From positions 1 through 63,115 of the forward strand of contig NZ_JABXFD010000137.1 of assembly GCF_013372625.1 (NCBI RefSeq): a stretch of 63,115 bases of DNA, written 5' to 3'. Source of the stretch: Actinomadura sp. BRA 177 (GTDB lineage: Bacteria > Actinomycetota > Actinomycetes > Streptosporangiales > Streptosporangiaceae). A program made the position numbers and the translations under genes. Shown piece after piece: positions 23,927-31,739 of this stretch. The notes under the pieces are model-generated. The model made no database searches and was not told the origin of the DNA. It saw nothing but the letters and a program-made list of their open reading frames with translations. Within the stretch, counting starts at the first letter, position 1; each line of letters starts with the position of its first letter.

Positions 23927-25471
23927 ATGGGTATTGGACTGAGCGTCACCGTCAACGAAAGCCCCGATGGGCGCCGCATCGTCCACTACGACGGGCAGTC
24001 CTTCGAGCTGACGTCGTCGTCCGGTGAGGTGATCTGCCCGGCCGGCGACGGGACGGCGCTCCACCACAGCCGAACCTGCACGCACATGGTCGGATACGAG
24101 GACGGCTGGAAAATCTACCCCGACCCGGACAGGGAACTGTGGCGGCGGCTTCTGGAGGCCGCTTCGGCGGAAGACGTGCGGGGACGGCAGGCATTCGCGG
24201 AAGGCATCGGGCTACGCAACGGCACCGGACGTCCGGTCTCCAAGGTCTGCCAGACGTGCACCCTCGTGCCGCTCCCCAGCGTCAGCGGCATGACCACGGC
24301 CGCGAAGCCACTGTCGAAGGCGCTCGCCGAGTTCGACCGCGCCGCCCGCGCGGACCAGATCGCCGAGGCGGACGCGGAGATCGCCCAGGTGGTGCGCGAC
24401 TTCCCGCTGGACGCCTGGCCGACAATGCCCCTTGAGCGTTACGCCCTCGGGACGGACGTCTACCAGGATTCTTTCTGCCACCGCATGGAGTTCGGAACAG
24501 ACGCTCTGTGCAGCATGAGGGGCGGAAGCGCCGCCAAGCACATCATCTTTCGGCGCAAAAAGGAAGGCGTATGGAGATACCCCTCCGAGTACGACGATGA
24601 GCAGAACGCCTGGGAGAATGTGCGGGCAGGCCTTATTGAAGCATTCGAGACGATCCAGGCTGGGCAGCTCAGCGAAATCGACACCATCGCTTCGATCCGG
24701 CCATTGCCAGCGCTGACGGCCAAGGCGATCTCCTGCTACTTTCCTGGCACGCTCATCCCGGTCACAAGCCGTGACCATGTGCGCAAGCTCATCTTCCATC
24801 TCTCCGGAGAGAGAACCCACTTGGACGCGTTCGCGGCGCACGAGCGGCTCAAGCAGTGCGAGGTGGCCGCGAAGAATCCCGAGCGGCCTTACCTGCTGCT
24901 GATCGATGAGATCAACCGGGGCGACATCCCGAAGATCCTCGGGGAGCTGATCACGCTGCTGGAGCCGGACAAGCGGGGCATGCACGTCACGCTGCCGTCC
25001 GGCGGGCGCTTCGCGGTGCCGTCCAATGTGCACATTCTGGGGACGATGAACACGGCGGACCGCAGCATCCGGCTGCTGGACTCCGCGCTGCGGCGCCGGT
25101 TCGCGTTCCATGAGCTGCTGCCCGACACCGACGTCCTCGACGGGCAGAAGGTCGGGGACGTCGACCTCGGCCTGCTGCTGCGGGAGCTCAACCGGCGGGT
25201 CGTCAAGGAGCTGGGGCGGGAGCGGCAGATCGGGCACTCGTTCTTCATGCCGGGCGGGGAGCTGGTCGACAGTGAGTCCGACCTGGCGGCCATCGTTCGC
25301 ACCGAGGTGCTGCCGCTGCTCCAGGAGTACGCCTACGACGACTATTCGATGCTGTCCCGGTTCCTCGGGCAGGAGATCGTGGACGTGCAGACGCACACCG
25401 TCGCCGGGTTGAGCGACGAACGGCTCGTCGAGGCCCTGTCGTCCGAACTCCAGGCGAATGCGGGCGAGTAG
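23927..25471 (+). CDS. mcrB: McrB-like AAA+ GTPase lacking Walker A, with Cys/His-rich N-terminus
   Basis: 514 residues. The N-terminal 140 carry Cys/His groups (ICPAGDGTALHHSRTCTHM, KVCQTC) that could bind metal; I do not recognise the domain. Residues 155-295 match the substrate-side domain of McrB-family ATPases (FPLDAWPTMPLERYALG, PALTAKAISCYFPGTLIPVT). The AAA core then starts abruptly at VAAKNPERPYLLLIDEINRG: Walker B 323-328, sensor I GTMNTADRS, arginine finger SALRRRF. No GxxGxGK[ST] lies anywhere before it, and about 100-150 residues expected between positions 295 and 310 are missing. The reading frame is intact, so an in-frame deletion is likely. It is followed by mcrC with a TAGTG overlap. 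Confidence 0.8.
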   Translation: MGIGLSVTVNESPDGRRIVHYDGQSFELTSSSGEVICPAGDGTALHHSRTCTHMVGYEDGWKIYPDPDRELWRRLLEAASAEDVRGRQAFAEGIGLRNGTGRPVSKVCQTCTLVPLPSVSGMTTAAKPLSKALAEFDRAARADQIAEADAEIAQVVRDFPLDAWPTMPLERYALGTDVYQDSFCHRMEFGTDALCSMRGGSAAKHIIFRRKKEGVWRYPSEYDDEQNAWENVRAGLIEAFETIQAGQLSEIDTIASIRPLPALTAKAISCYFPGTLIPVTSRDHVRKLIFHLSGERTHLDAFAAHERLKQCEVAAKNPERPYLLLIDEINRGDIPKILGELITLLEPDKRGMHVTLPSGGRFAVPSNVHILGTMNTADRSIRLLDSALRRRFAFHELLPDTDVLDGQKVGDVDLGLLLRELNRRVVKELGRERQIGHSFFMPGGELVDSESDLAAIVRTEVLPLLQEYAYDDYSMLSRFLGQEIVDVQTHTVAGLSDERLVEALSSELQANAGE

Positions 25472-26844
25472 TGGAGACCATCGTCGTCGCCGAATATGGG
25501 CGCCGGCGGGTGCCGGGGCTCGAACCGAGCGCCGCGGACCTCGCCGTCGCCGAGTCGGAGGAGCTGGCCGGGCGGATCACGCTGCGCTGGCTGCGGAACG
25601 GTGACCTGGAGATCGAGGCCGGGCCGCACGTGGGGGTGGTCGATCTCGACTGCGCGTCCATTCGCGTCCAGCCGAAGCTCGCCGGGTCCGAGCTCGGAGT
25701 GCTGGAGATGATCGACTACGCCGCCGGGTTGCGTTCGCTGCGCGAACTGCCGCTGCTTTGGCGACTCGGGACCGGGTTGAACCTGCGTGACCTCGTGTGC
25801 CTGCTGCTGACCCGGGAGTGCGACCGGCTGCTCCGGCACGGGTTGCGGCGCGACTACCTGCGGCGGGAGGACGCGCTGCCGGTCGTCCGGGGGCGGCTGC
25901 TGGTGGAGCGGCAGGTCACGCGGCGGTTCGGGATGCTGGACCGGCTGGAATGCCGGTATGACGAGCGCAGCGCCGACATCCTCGACAACCGGTTGTGCGG
26001 GGCGGCGCTCCAGTTCGCCGCCCGTGTGGCGAAGGATCCGGACGTGCGTGCACGGGCGCGGCGGCTGGCCGCCGACTTCTCCGGTGTGTGCGCGCTCGAC
26101 GGTTTCGACGTGCGGTCGGCGGTGGAGCGCCTCGTCTACCACCGGGCCAACGAGCATTACCGCAACGCGCATCGGTGGGCCCGGATGCTGCTGGAGGGCT
26201 CGTCCTTCAGGGACGCGGGGCTCAACCGGACGACGCACGCCTTCATGGTCGACATGAACAAGCTGTTCGAGGATTTCGTCACGCGGCTGCTGCGGGACGC
26301 TTTCAGCGGGTCCGGGGTCTCGGTGCAGGCGCAGGAGAATTTGGCCGGGGCGATCCGGGGCGAGGGAGGCGGGTCGTACACCGAGATCCGTCCGGACGTC
26401 CTGCTCGTTCAGGGGCGTGGGACGAACGCCCGGCGTTGCTCCGTCGACGCCAAGTACAAGCTGTACGCGGACAAGAAAGTCGCCACGTCCGACCTGTTCC
26501 AGAGCTTTGTGTACGCGCAGGCGGCCGGCGGCTCATCGCCGACGGGGTTCATCGTTTACGCGAGTGAGCGCGACGTCCCGTCCAGGACGGTCAGGCTTCA
26601 TCGCGGGGACGGCGGCGTGGCCGCACGGGTGACGTATGTGGCGGTCAATGTTCCGCAAGTGCTGGCATCGATCACCGCGCGGGACGGGCTCTTCGCCGAA
26701 TTGCGCGACCAGATCGCTGCGCGAGGGAACTTCGCTGACCTGGGCCGCGCCCACGGCGCTGCCGGGGGTGCGGTGCATATGTCCCTTGATGTGAACCCAT
26801 GCGTAATCGGCGGATGTCTATCGTTGTCCTGTGGCGGAGACTGA
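25471..26844 (+). CDS. mcrC: McrC-like endonuclease subunit of the McrBC system
   Basis: 457 residues, GTG start overlapping the mcrB stop. The N-terminal beta-rich domain (ITLRWLRNGDLEIEAGPHVG; IRVQPKL) is McrC-like. The C-terminal PD-(D/E)XK nuclease is seen in EIRPDVLLV and CSVDAKYKLY (Asp, then D-x-K). Established role: McrC cleaves modified DNA when driven by McrB GTPase. The last 22 codons run through the promoter of the next kinase gene, so the natural C-terminus may have been replaced by the junction. Function depends on the partner McrB, which lacks a Walker A motif here. Confidence 0.88.
   Translation: METIVVAEYGRRRVPGLEPSAADLAVAESEELAGRITLRWLRNGDLEIEAGPHVGVVDLDCASIRVQPKLAGSELGVLEMIDYAAGLRSLRELPLLWRLGTGLNLRDLVCLLLTRECDRLLRHGLRRDYLRREDALPVVRGRLLVERQVTRRFGMLDRLECRYDERSADILDNRLCGAALQFAARVAKDPDVRARARRLAADFSGVCALDGFDVRSAVERLVYHRANEHYRNAHRWARMLLEGSSFRDAGLNRTTHAFMVDMNKLFEDFVTRLLRDAFSGSGVSVQAQENLAGAIRGEGGGSYTEIRPDVLLVQGRGTNARRCSVDAKYKLYADKKVATSDLFQSFVYAQAAGGSSPTGFIVYASERDVPSRTVRLHRGDGGVAARVTYVAVNVPQVLASITARDGLFAELRDQIAARGNFADLGRAHGAAGGAVHMSLDVNPCVIGGCLSLSCGGD
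26805..26830 (+). promoter_or_regulatory. Leaderless promoter of the second kinase-WD40 gene, inside mcrC
   Basis: The block ggatgtctatcgttgtc matches gatgtctatctttgttg before the first kinase gene. A tatcgt -10 candidate ends 6 nt before GTG 26831, the usual spacing for leaderless transcripts. It lies within the last codons of mcrC. Confidence 0.5.
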
Positions 26845-28633
26845 TGAGCTGGTGGGCGGGCGGTACCGGCTGGTGGAGCTGGTCGGCCAGGGCGGGATGG
26901 GCCGGGTGTGGCGCGGCCACGATCTCGTGCTGGATCGTCCGGTAGCGGTCAAACAGATCCTGTTGCACGGCGGGCTGACGTTGGAGCAGCGCGAGTTGCT
27001 GACCCAGCGGCTGCTGCGGGAGGCGCGTGCGGCGGCGCGGCTCAACCATCCGGGGATCGTCACCATCCACGATGTGGTCGAGCACGAGGGCGCGCCGGCG
27101 ATCGTGATGGAGTTCCTGGGCGGGCCGTCGCTGGCCGCCGTCCTTGCGAAGGAGGAGCGGCTGCCGGCCGCGCGGGTGGCGGAGATCGGGGCGGCCATGC
27201 TGGACGCGCTGCGGGAGGCACACGCGGCGGGCATCGTCCACCGGGACCTGAAACCCGACAACGTGCTGCTGGCAGGACGGCGAATCGTCATTACCGACTT
27301 CGGCATCGCCAATGTCGCCGACGCTACTACTTTGACCGCTTCGGGTGCCGTGATGGGCACGCCCGTTTATATGGCGCCGGAGCAACTTGACAAGCAGGAC
27401 GTTTCCGAATCCTGCGACCTGTGGTCGCTTGGCGTGACCTTGTACAAGGCAGTGGAGGGTGTGGCCCCGTTCAGCGGGCCGACCCTGACGTCCTTGTACG
27501 GGGCCATTCTGATGAAGCAGCCTCGTCCGGCCAAGCATGCGGGACCTTTGGGCGCGGTTCTGGCAACGCTCCTGGTGAAAAACCCCACCAAAAGGGCCAC
27601 TGCCGAGCAAGCCGCCGATGCCCTAGCCGCGATCTCCCGCTCCATGCCGCTCACCGTTAGAACAGGCTCGGCGCCCTCCGCCCCACTCACCGAGCACACC
27701 GCCATCAAGGACACGACCGTATCCGCCCTTGACGGTGCGACCCTGGTGACCACCGCCCCGAACCGGCCCTCGCCCTTGCGCGATCCGGCCTTGGTACTCA
27801 AAGCCCACACTGACGCCATTCGCGAGGTGGCGTTCAGCCCAAGCGGCGAGATTCTGGCCACCGCGAGTCCCGACCGCACCGTACGGTTTTGGGACCTTTC
27901 CACAGGCCGCGTCGTCCTCCTGCTCGACGGCCACGCGAGCGCCGTCGAGGCAGTGGCGTTCGGACCGGACGCCCGAACCGTCGCCACCGGCCACGCCGAT
28001 GGTACGGCGGTGTTGTGGGACGTAGCGGCAGGCAACACCGTCCACACGTTCAACGTTCCCGGATCCGGCATCCGATCGGTGGCGTTCAGCCCCGACGGCA
28101 CCACGCTCGCCATCAGCAGCAACTACACGACGGAGTTGCGAAGCGTGAAAACAGCCCGCACCGTCAGCACGCTCAAAGGCAAGTTCAGCGGCGCCGACTC
28201 GGTCGCGTTCAGCCCCGACGGCAGCATGCTGGCCACCAACGCATGGCTGTGGGACGTGGCCACAGGCCAAATGATCAACGGATTCGCGCAGTACAACGGC
28301 CGCATCAACTCGGTCGCGTTCAGCCCGGACGGCACGATCCTGGCCACCGCCGAGGACCGGACGGCAACGTTGTGGGACCTGGCCACACGTACCGCCACCG
28401 TGCTCGAAGGCCACACCGGCGTGGTCAACTCGGTCGCTTTCGGCCGCGACGGGATCTTGGCAACCGGAAGCCGCGACCAGACAGTCCTGCTGTGGGACAT
28501 CGGCCTGGACATCCCAACCCGACAGATCAACGACCACACAGGCTCTGTCGACACGGTCGCGTTCAGCCCGGACGGCACGATCCTGGCGAGCGCCGGCGCG
28601 GACAGAGTGGTCCGGTTGTCGAAGGTGCTCTGA
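26831..28633 (+). CDS. Soluble Ser/Thr protein kinase with seven WD40 repeats (copy 2)
   Basis: 600 residues, nearly identical in the kinase domain to the protein at 20454 (GQGGMGRVWRGHDLVLDRPV, HRDLKPDN, DFGIANVADATTLTASGAV, MGTPVYMAPEQL). It diverges in the linker and the seven-bladed WD40 region (VAFSPDG-type strands with LWD motifs). No membrane segment is present. The GTG start overlaps mcrC by 14 bp. Strong kinase conservation with divergent propellers suggests one signalling output with different recognition surfaces. The pair flanks mcrBC, so a defence role is plausible but unproven. Confidence 0.88.
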   Translation: MAETDELVGGRYRLVELVGQGGMGRVWRGHDLVLDRPVAVKQILLHGGLTLEQRELLTQRLLREARAAARLNHPGIVTIHDVVEHEGAPAIVMEFLGGPSLAAVLAKEERLPAARVAEIGAAMLDALREAHAAGIVHRDLKPDNVLLAGRRIVITDFGIANVADATTLTASGAVMGTPVYMAPEQLDKQDVSESCDLWSLGVTLYKAVEGVAPFSGPTLTSLYGAILMKQPRPAKHAGPLGAVLATLLVKNPTKRATAEQAADALAAISRSMPLTVRTGSAPSAPLTEHTAIKDTTVSALDGATLVTTAPNRPSPLRDPALVLKAHTDAIREVAFSPSGEILATASPDRTVRFWDLSTGRVVLLLDGHASAVEAVAFGPDARTVATGHADGTAVLWDVAAGNTVHTFNVPGSGIRSVAFSPDGTTLAISSNYTTELRSVKTARTVSTLKGKFSGADSVAFSPDGSMLATNAWLWDVATGQMINGFAQYNGRINSVAFSPDGTILATAEDRTATLWDLATRTATVLEGHTGVVNSVAFGRDGILATGSRDQTVLLWDIGLDIPTRQINDHTGSVDTVAFSPDGTILASAGADRVVRLSKVL

Positions 28634-28800
28634 GCCCGGGCGCAGGCGCGAAACTGCTCTGTTGATGGCCTGTGGTGACGCTGCATCTCCCCGATGCGAA
28701 GAATCGCGCGGTTCCCATTCGTCCAAGACGTGGGCGGGGGACGGGGTGACGATGGGGCGTAGTGCTTCGTTCGTTAACTCGATTTTGCTTGGAGTTGTCA

Positions 28801-29148
28801 ATGGTTGTTCGCCGTGTCGTGCCCAACGTCCGATCAGAGGCTCTGCAGGAGAGCCGGGAGTTCTATGGGCTGCTGGGGTTCGAGGAGGTCATGAACCTGG
28901 GCTGGATCGTGACGGTCGCTTCTCCGTCGGTACCGACTGCACAGGTCAGCGTCATGACCAGCGACAAGACCGCGCCGGTCGTCGCCGATATGAGCGTCGA
29001 GGTGGACGATGTGGACGCGGCTTATGCGGCCGTGCGCGATAGCGGCGCTGAGATCGTGCACCCATTGCAGGACGAGGAGTGGGGGGTGCGCCGATTCTTC
29101 GTCCGCGACCCCAACGGCCGAGTGGTCAACGTGCTGGGTCATCGCTGA
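28801..29148 (+). CDS. VOC family (glyoxalase-like) protein
   Basis: 115 residues. Vicinal-oxygen-chelate fold: an ESREFYGLLGFEEVMNLGW strand-helix near the start and EEWGVRRFFVRDPNGRVVNV near the end, as in glyoxalase/bleomycin-resistance-like proteins. Metal-ligand positions and substrate cannot be assigned. Its 3' end overlaps the convergent TetR gene by 23 bp. No link to the kinase gene upstream is evident (167-bp gap with no feature). Confidence 0.85.
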   Translation: MVVRRVVPNVRSEALQESREFYGLLGFEEVMNLGWIVTVASPSVPTAQVSVMTSDKTAPVVADMSVEVDDVDAAYAAVRDSGAEIVHPLQDEEWGVRRFFVRDPNGRVVNVLGHR

Positions 29149-29716
29149 GCGTGGACCGAAGCGCCGTTTGGACTTCGTCGAGCGCTTGCCGGACGGTTTC
29201 CCCGAAGTCGTCGGCGTTGGCCGGATCGCTCCAGCGCGCATAGGCGATGTCAGCGGCGAGTGCGCCCATTTCCGCGGCGACGGTTGAGGTCAGGGCGGGA
29301 ACGCCACGCCGTTTGAGCGCCTCGGCCATTGCTGCGGTGAGCCCCAGGCCCTTCAGTGCTTCGCGCTCTCGCAGTTCCGGATTGGCGGCGATCACCGCAC
29401 GCCTGCGGGCGCTGAATTCGCGGCGGTCGGGGGTGAAGGCCTCCCGTCCGACCGCGTCCAGGGCATGGGCCACCGTCTCAAGCGGGGTGGCGGCCGGGGG
29501 TGCCGCGGCCATCGCCTCGGCGAGCCGTGCGGCCATGGTGTCGCCGCCGAAGAGCACTTCGCGCTTGTCCTGGAAGTGCCGGAAGAAGGTGCTCTTCGTC
29601 AGCCCCGCGCGCTGCGCGATGTCGATCACCGTCGTGTTCTCGTAGCCCCGCTCCGCGAACAGTTCGAGCGCGGCCACGGCCAGCCGCTCTGATGCGTTCG
29701 GTTGCCAGCGGGCCAT
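29126..29716 (-). CDS. TetR/AcrR family regulator of the adjacent oxidoreductase
   Basis: 196 residues from ATG 29716. The HTH is LFAERGYENTTVIDIAQRAG followed by LTKSTFFRHFQDKREVLFG; the C-terminal ligand domain is helical (LTAAMAEALKRRGVPALTST). It is divergent from the oxidoreductase at 29793, with a strong two-half operator between them, so it most likely represses that gene and itself. It overlaps the VOC gene convergently. Confidence 0.9.
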   Translation of the reverse strand: MARWQPNASERLAVAALELFAERGYENTTVIDIAQRAGLTKSTFFRHFQDKREVLFGGDTMAARLAEAMAAAPPAATPLETVAHALDAVGREAFTPDRREFSARRRAVIAANPELREREALKGLGLTAAMAEALKRRGVPALTSTVAAEMGALAADIAYARWSDPANADDFGETVRQALDEVQTALRSTLSDDPAR

Positions 29717-29732
29717 GGGGACAGCATACGGC

Positions 29733-29780
29733 ACTTGGTCCCATCACTCGTGTAGGGTGATAGGACCAAGTCCCATCACT
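29733..29780. promoter_or_regulatory. TetR operator array between regulator and oxidoreductase
   Basis: Two 15-bp half-sites in inverted orientation: acttggtcccatcac (29733-29747) and gtgataggaccaagt (29757-29771), 14 of 15 matching, with 9 bp between. A third partial copy, aagtcccatcac (29769-29780), overlaps the second. The array covers the shared promoter region and ends 12 bp before the oxidoreductase ATG. Binding by the TetR protein at 29126 is inferred. Confidence 0.75.
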
Positions 29781-29792
29781 TTGGAGGTTCTC

Positions 29793-30722
29793 ATGAGCCG
29801 AGCCGTCGTCTACGACACGCACGGAGGTCCCGAGGTACTGGACGTGCGCGAGGTTCCGGAGCCGCACGCCGGCCCGGGCGAAGTCCGCGTCCGCGTGACG
29901 GCCGCCGGGCTGAATCCGATGGACTGGGGCATCGCCTCGCAGCCCGAGCTGGCGGCGCAGTTCGGCCTCACCGTGCCGGCCGGGTTCGGATACGACTTCG
30001 CCGGCGTCGTCGACGAGGTCGGCGGCGGCGCAACGGATTTCGCAGTGGGCGATCGCGTCTTCGGCGGCGCGCTGGGGAGAGCCGCCGCCGACTTCGTGCT
30101 GGTCAGGACGCCGACCGGGGTGTCCGACGCCGTCTTCCGTACGCCGGACGGCATCAGCGACGAGGTGGCGAGCACGCTTCCGGTGGCCGGACTCACCGCC
30201 GCCGCGGCTTTGGAGGCGATCGGCCTGCGGTCCGGCGACACCGTCCTGATCGGCGGCGCCGCCGGCGGCGTGGGCGTGTTCGCCGTGCAACTCGCGAAAC
30301 TCGCCGGCGCCACCGTGATCGGCACGGCCTCGGAGAGCACGTTCGAGTTCCTGCGGCGGCTCGGTGCCGACCCCGTCGCCTACGGCCCCGGACTCGCCGA
30401 CCGGGTACGCGCGCTGGCGTCCGGCGGAGTGACCGCGGCGACGGACCTGTACGGCACGGAGACGGCCGAGACCGCGCTGGCACTCGGCGTACCGCCCGAG
30501 CGGATCTCCACGATCGCCGCCGGGCCCAACCCTCCCGGCGGCTTCCGCGCCACAGGTGGCTTCGACGCAGGGCTGGACGCCATGGAGCGAATCACCGACG
30601 GGATTCTCGCCGGCGAGATCACCGTACCTATCGCCGGGACCTTTCCGATCGAGCAGGTCCGCGACGCCGTCGCACTACAGGCCGGACGCCACGTCCACGG
30701 CAAAATCGTGGTCACGATGTAA
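29793..30722 (+). CDS. NADP-dependent medium-chain oxidoreductase (quinone reductase-like)
   Basis: 309 residues of the zinc-free MDR superfamily. The N-terminal GroES-like domain has VREVPEPHAGPGEVRVRVTA and GYDFAGVVDEVG; the nucleotide-binding Rossmann motif is VLIGGAAGGVGVFAVQLAKL. The C-terminal RDAVALQAGRHVHGKIVV tail is typical of quinone-reductase-like enzymes. The ttggagg Shine-Dalgarno supports ATG 29793. It is controlled very probably by the divergent TetR protein, whose inducer may be an electrophile or quinone substrate. Exact substrate unknown. Confidence 0.88.
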   Translation: MSRAVVYDTHGGPEVLDVREVPEPHAGPGEVRVRVTAAGLNPMDWGIASQPELAAQFGLTVPAGFGYDFAGVVDEVGGGATDFAVGDRVFGGALGRAAADFVLVRTPTGVSDAVFRTPDGISDEVASTLPVAGLTAAAALEAIGLRSGDTVLIGGAAGGVGVFAVQLAKLAGATVIGTASESTFEFLRRLGADPVAYGPGLADRVRALASGGVTAATDLYGTETAETALALGVPPERISTIAAGPNPPGGFRATGGFDAGLDAMERITDGILAGEITVPIAGTFPIEQVRDAVALQAGRHVHGKIVVTM

Positions 30723-30793
30723 TCGCGCCGCTGCGGACCTGACCCGCTAGGCGGAAGCGCTGGTCATCGCGATCGAAACTTCTCGGCCTTGCA

Positions 30794-30930
30794 CTAACGG
30801 CCGCTGATGTACGTCCGGGGAAGTTTCGCTTCGATCATGTAGTGGATCTGGACGTTGCGGTAGGTGACGTTCTCTTCGACTTCGTCCGGCAGGTTGGTTC
30901 GGGTGCTCCCGGAGGTGGACTCCACGACTT
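30794..30930 (-). pseudogene. Possible 3' gene fragment on the minus strand
   Basis: The minus strand encodes TRTNLPDEVEENVTYRNVQI then HYMIEAKLPRTYISGR and a stop, with plausible protein composition but no start and no recognised family. It lies under the promoter of the DUF4360 gene. It could be a gene remnant or chance. Confidence 0.25.
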
Positions 30931-30947
30931 TGCTTGAGGACCCGCCC

Positions 30948-31598
30948 ATGAAGAACACGAAACGCACGGTCATTGCGGTGAGTGCCGCACTCCTCCTGCC
31001 CGCGCTGGCCGCCGCCCACTCCGCCCTCGCGTCCTCGACCGTGTCCGCGGCCCCGCCGCCCGGCAAGGTCACCATGGAGGTGGTGACGGTCAACGGCTCG
31101 GGCTGCCCGCCCGGCACGACGACGGTCACCCCGTCCCACGACGGCGCCGCCCTCACCGTCACCTACCGCCGGTACGCGGCCTGGGCCGGCGACGCCGCCC
31201 CGCCGACGGCGTTCCGGCAGAACTGCCAGCTCAACGTGCGCGTCAACGGCCCCGACGGATACACCTACGCGGTCACCGGGATCGAAACCCGCGGACACGC
31301 CCACCTACAGCGCGGAGTCTCCGCTCTGCAGCGAACGACCTACTACTTCCAGGGCGACTCACGATCGCAGTCGGTAAGCCACACCCTCCAGGGCCCGTAC
31401 GACGACGACTGGCACTTCACCGACACGACCGACCCGTCCACCCGCATCTACAAGCCATGCGACACGGACCGCAACCTGAACATCAACACGGAACTCCGGG
31501 TGAGCCCGGGCGACGGCCCCGGGACCAGTTTCATCGCGATGGAGTCCACCTACGCCGACGCGGTCTACCACCTCACCTGGAAACACTGCCCCGCCTGA
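30948..31598 (+). CDS. Secreted DUF4360-like protein
   Basis: 216 residues. Sec signal peptide MKNTKRTVIAVSAALLLPAL...SALA (about 1-28). The mature part has VVTVNGSGCPPGTTTVTPSH, the GSGCP...T signature of DUF4360, four cysteines and a beta-rich pattern (QNCQLNVRVNGPDGYTYAV). Family members are exported small proteins of unknown function. A tgagga Shine-Dalgarno precedes ATG 30948. It is probably monocistronic, with a hairpin terminator 12 bp after the stop. Confidence 0.85.
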   Translation: MKNTKRTVIAVSAALLLPALAAAHSALASSTVSAAPPPGKVTMEVVTVNGSGCPPGTTTVTPSHDGAALTVTYRRYAAWAGDAAPPTAFRQNCQLNVRVNGPDGYTYAVTGIETRGHAHLQRGVSALQRTTYYFQGDSRSQSVSHTLQGPYDDDWHFTDTTDPSTRIYKPCDTDRNLNINTELRVSPGDGPGTSFIAMESTYADAVYHLTWKHCPA

Positions 31599-31610
31599 CC
31601 CCCACGTGAA

Positions 31611-31640
31611 GCCGAGGCGGACGCCCCCGCCCGCCTCGGC
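31611..31640 (+). terminator. Hairpin terminator after the DUF4360 gene
   Basis: Perfect 10-bp arms gccgaggcgg (31611-31620) and ccgcctcggc (31631-31640) with a 10-nt loop. It could also serve the converging kinase gene, which ends at 31740. Confidence 0.7.
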
Positions 31641-31739
31641 AGAAGTGGCGGCCGAGAGTTCAGCAGTAGTGAGCCCCCTCCGACCCGCCAACCCACAACG
31701 GGGCAATCCCCAGCAGTCCGTGCTTCGGGGGAACCTCGG

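Noticed and set aside
20454..28633. Phage growth limitation (Pgl) system
   Set aside because: Kinases and a PglX-like methylase suggested it, but the kinases are soluble WD40 proteins without PglW features and no PglZ or PglY is present.
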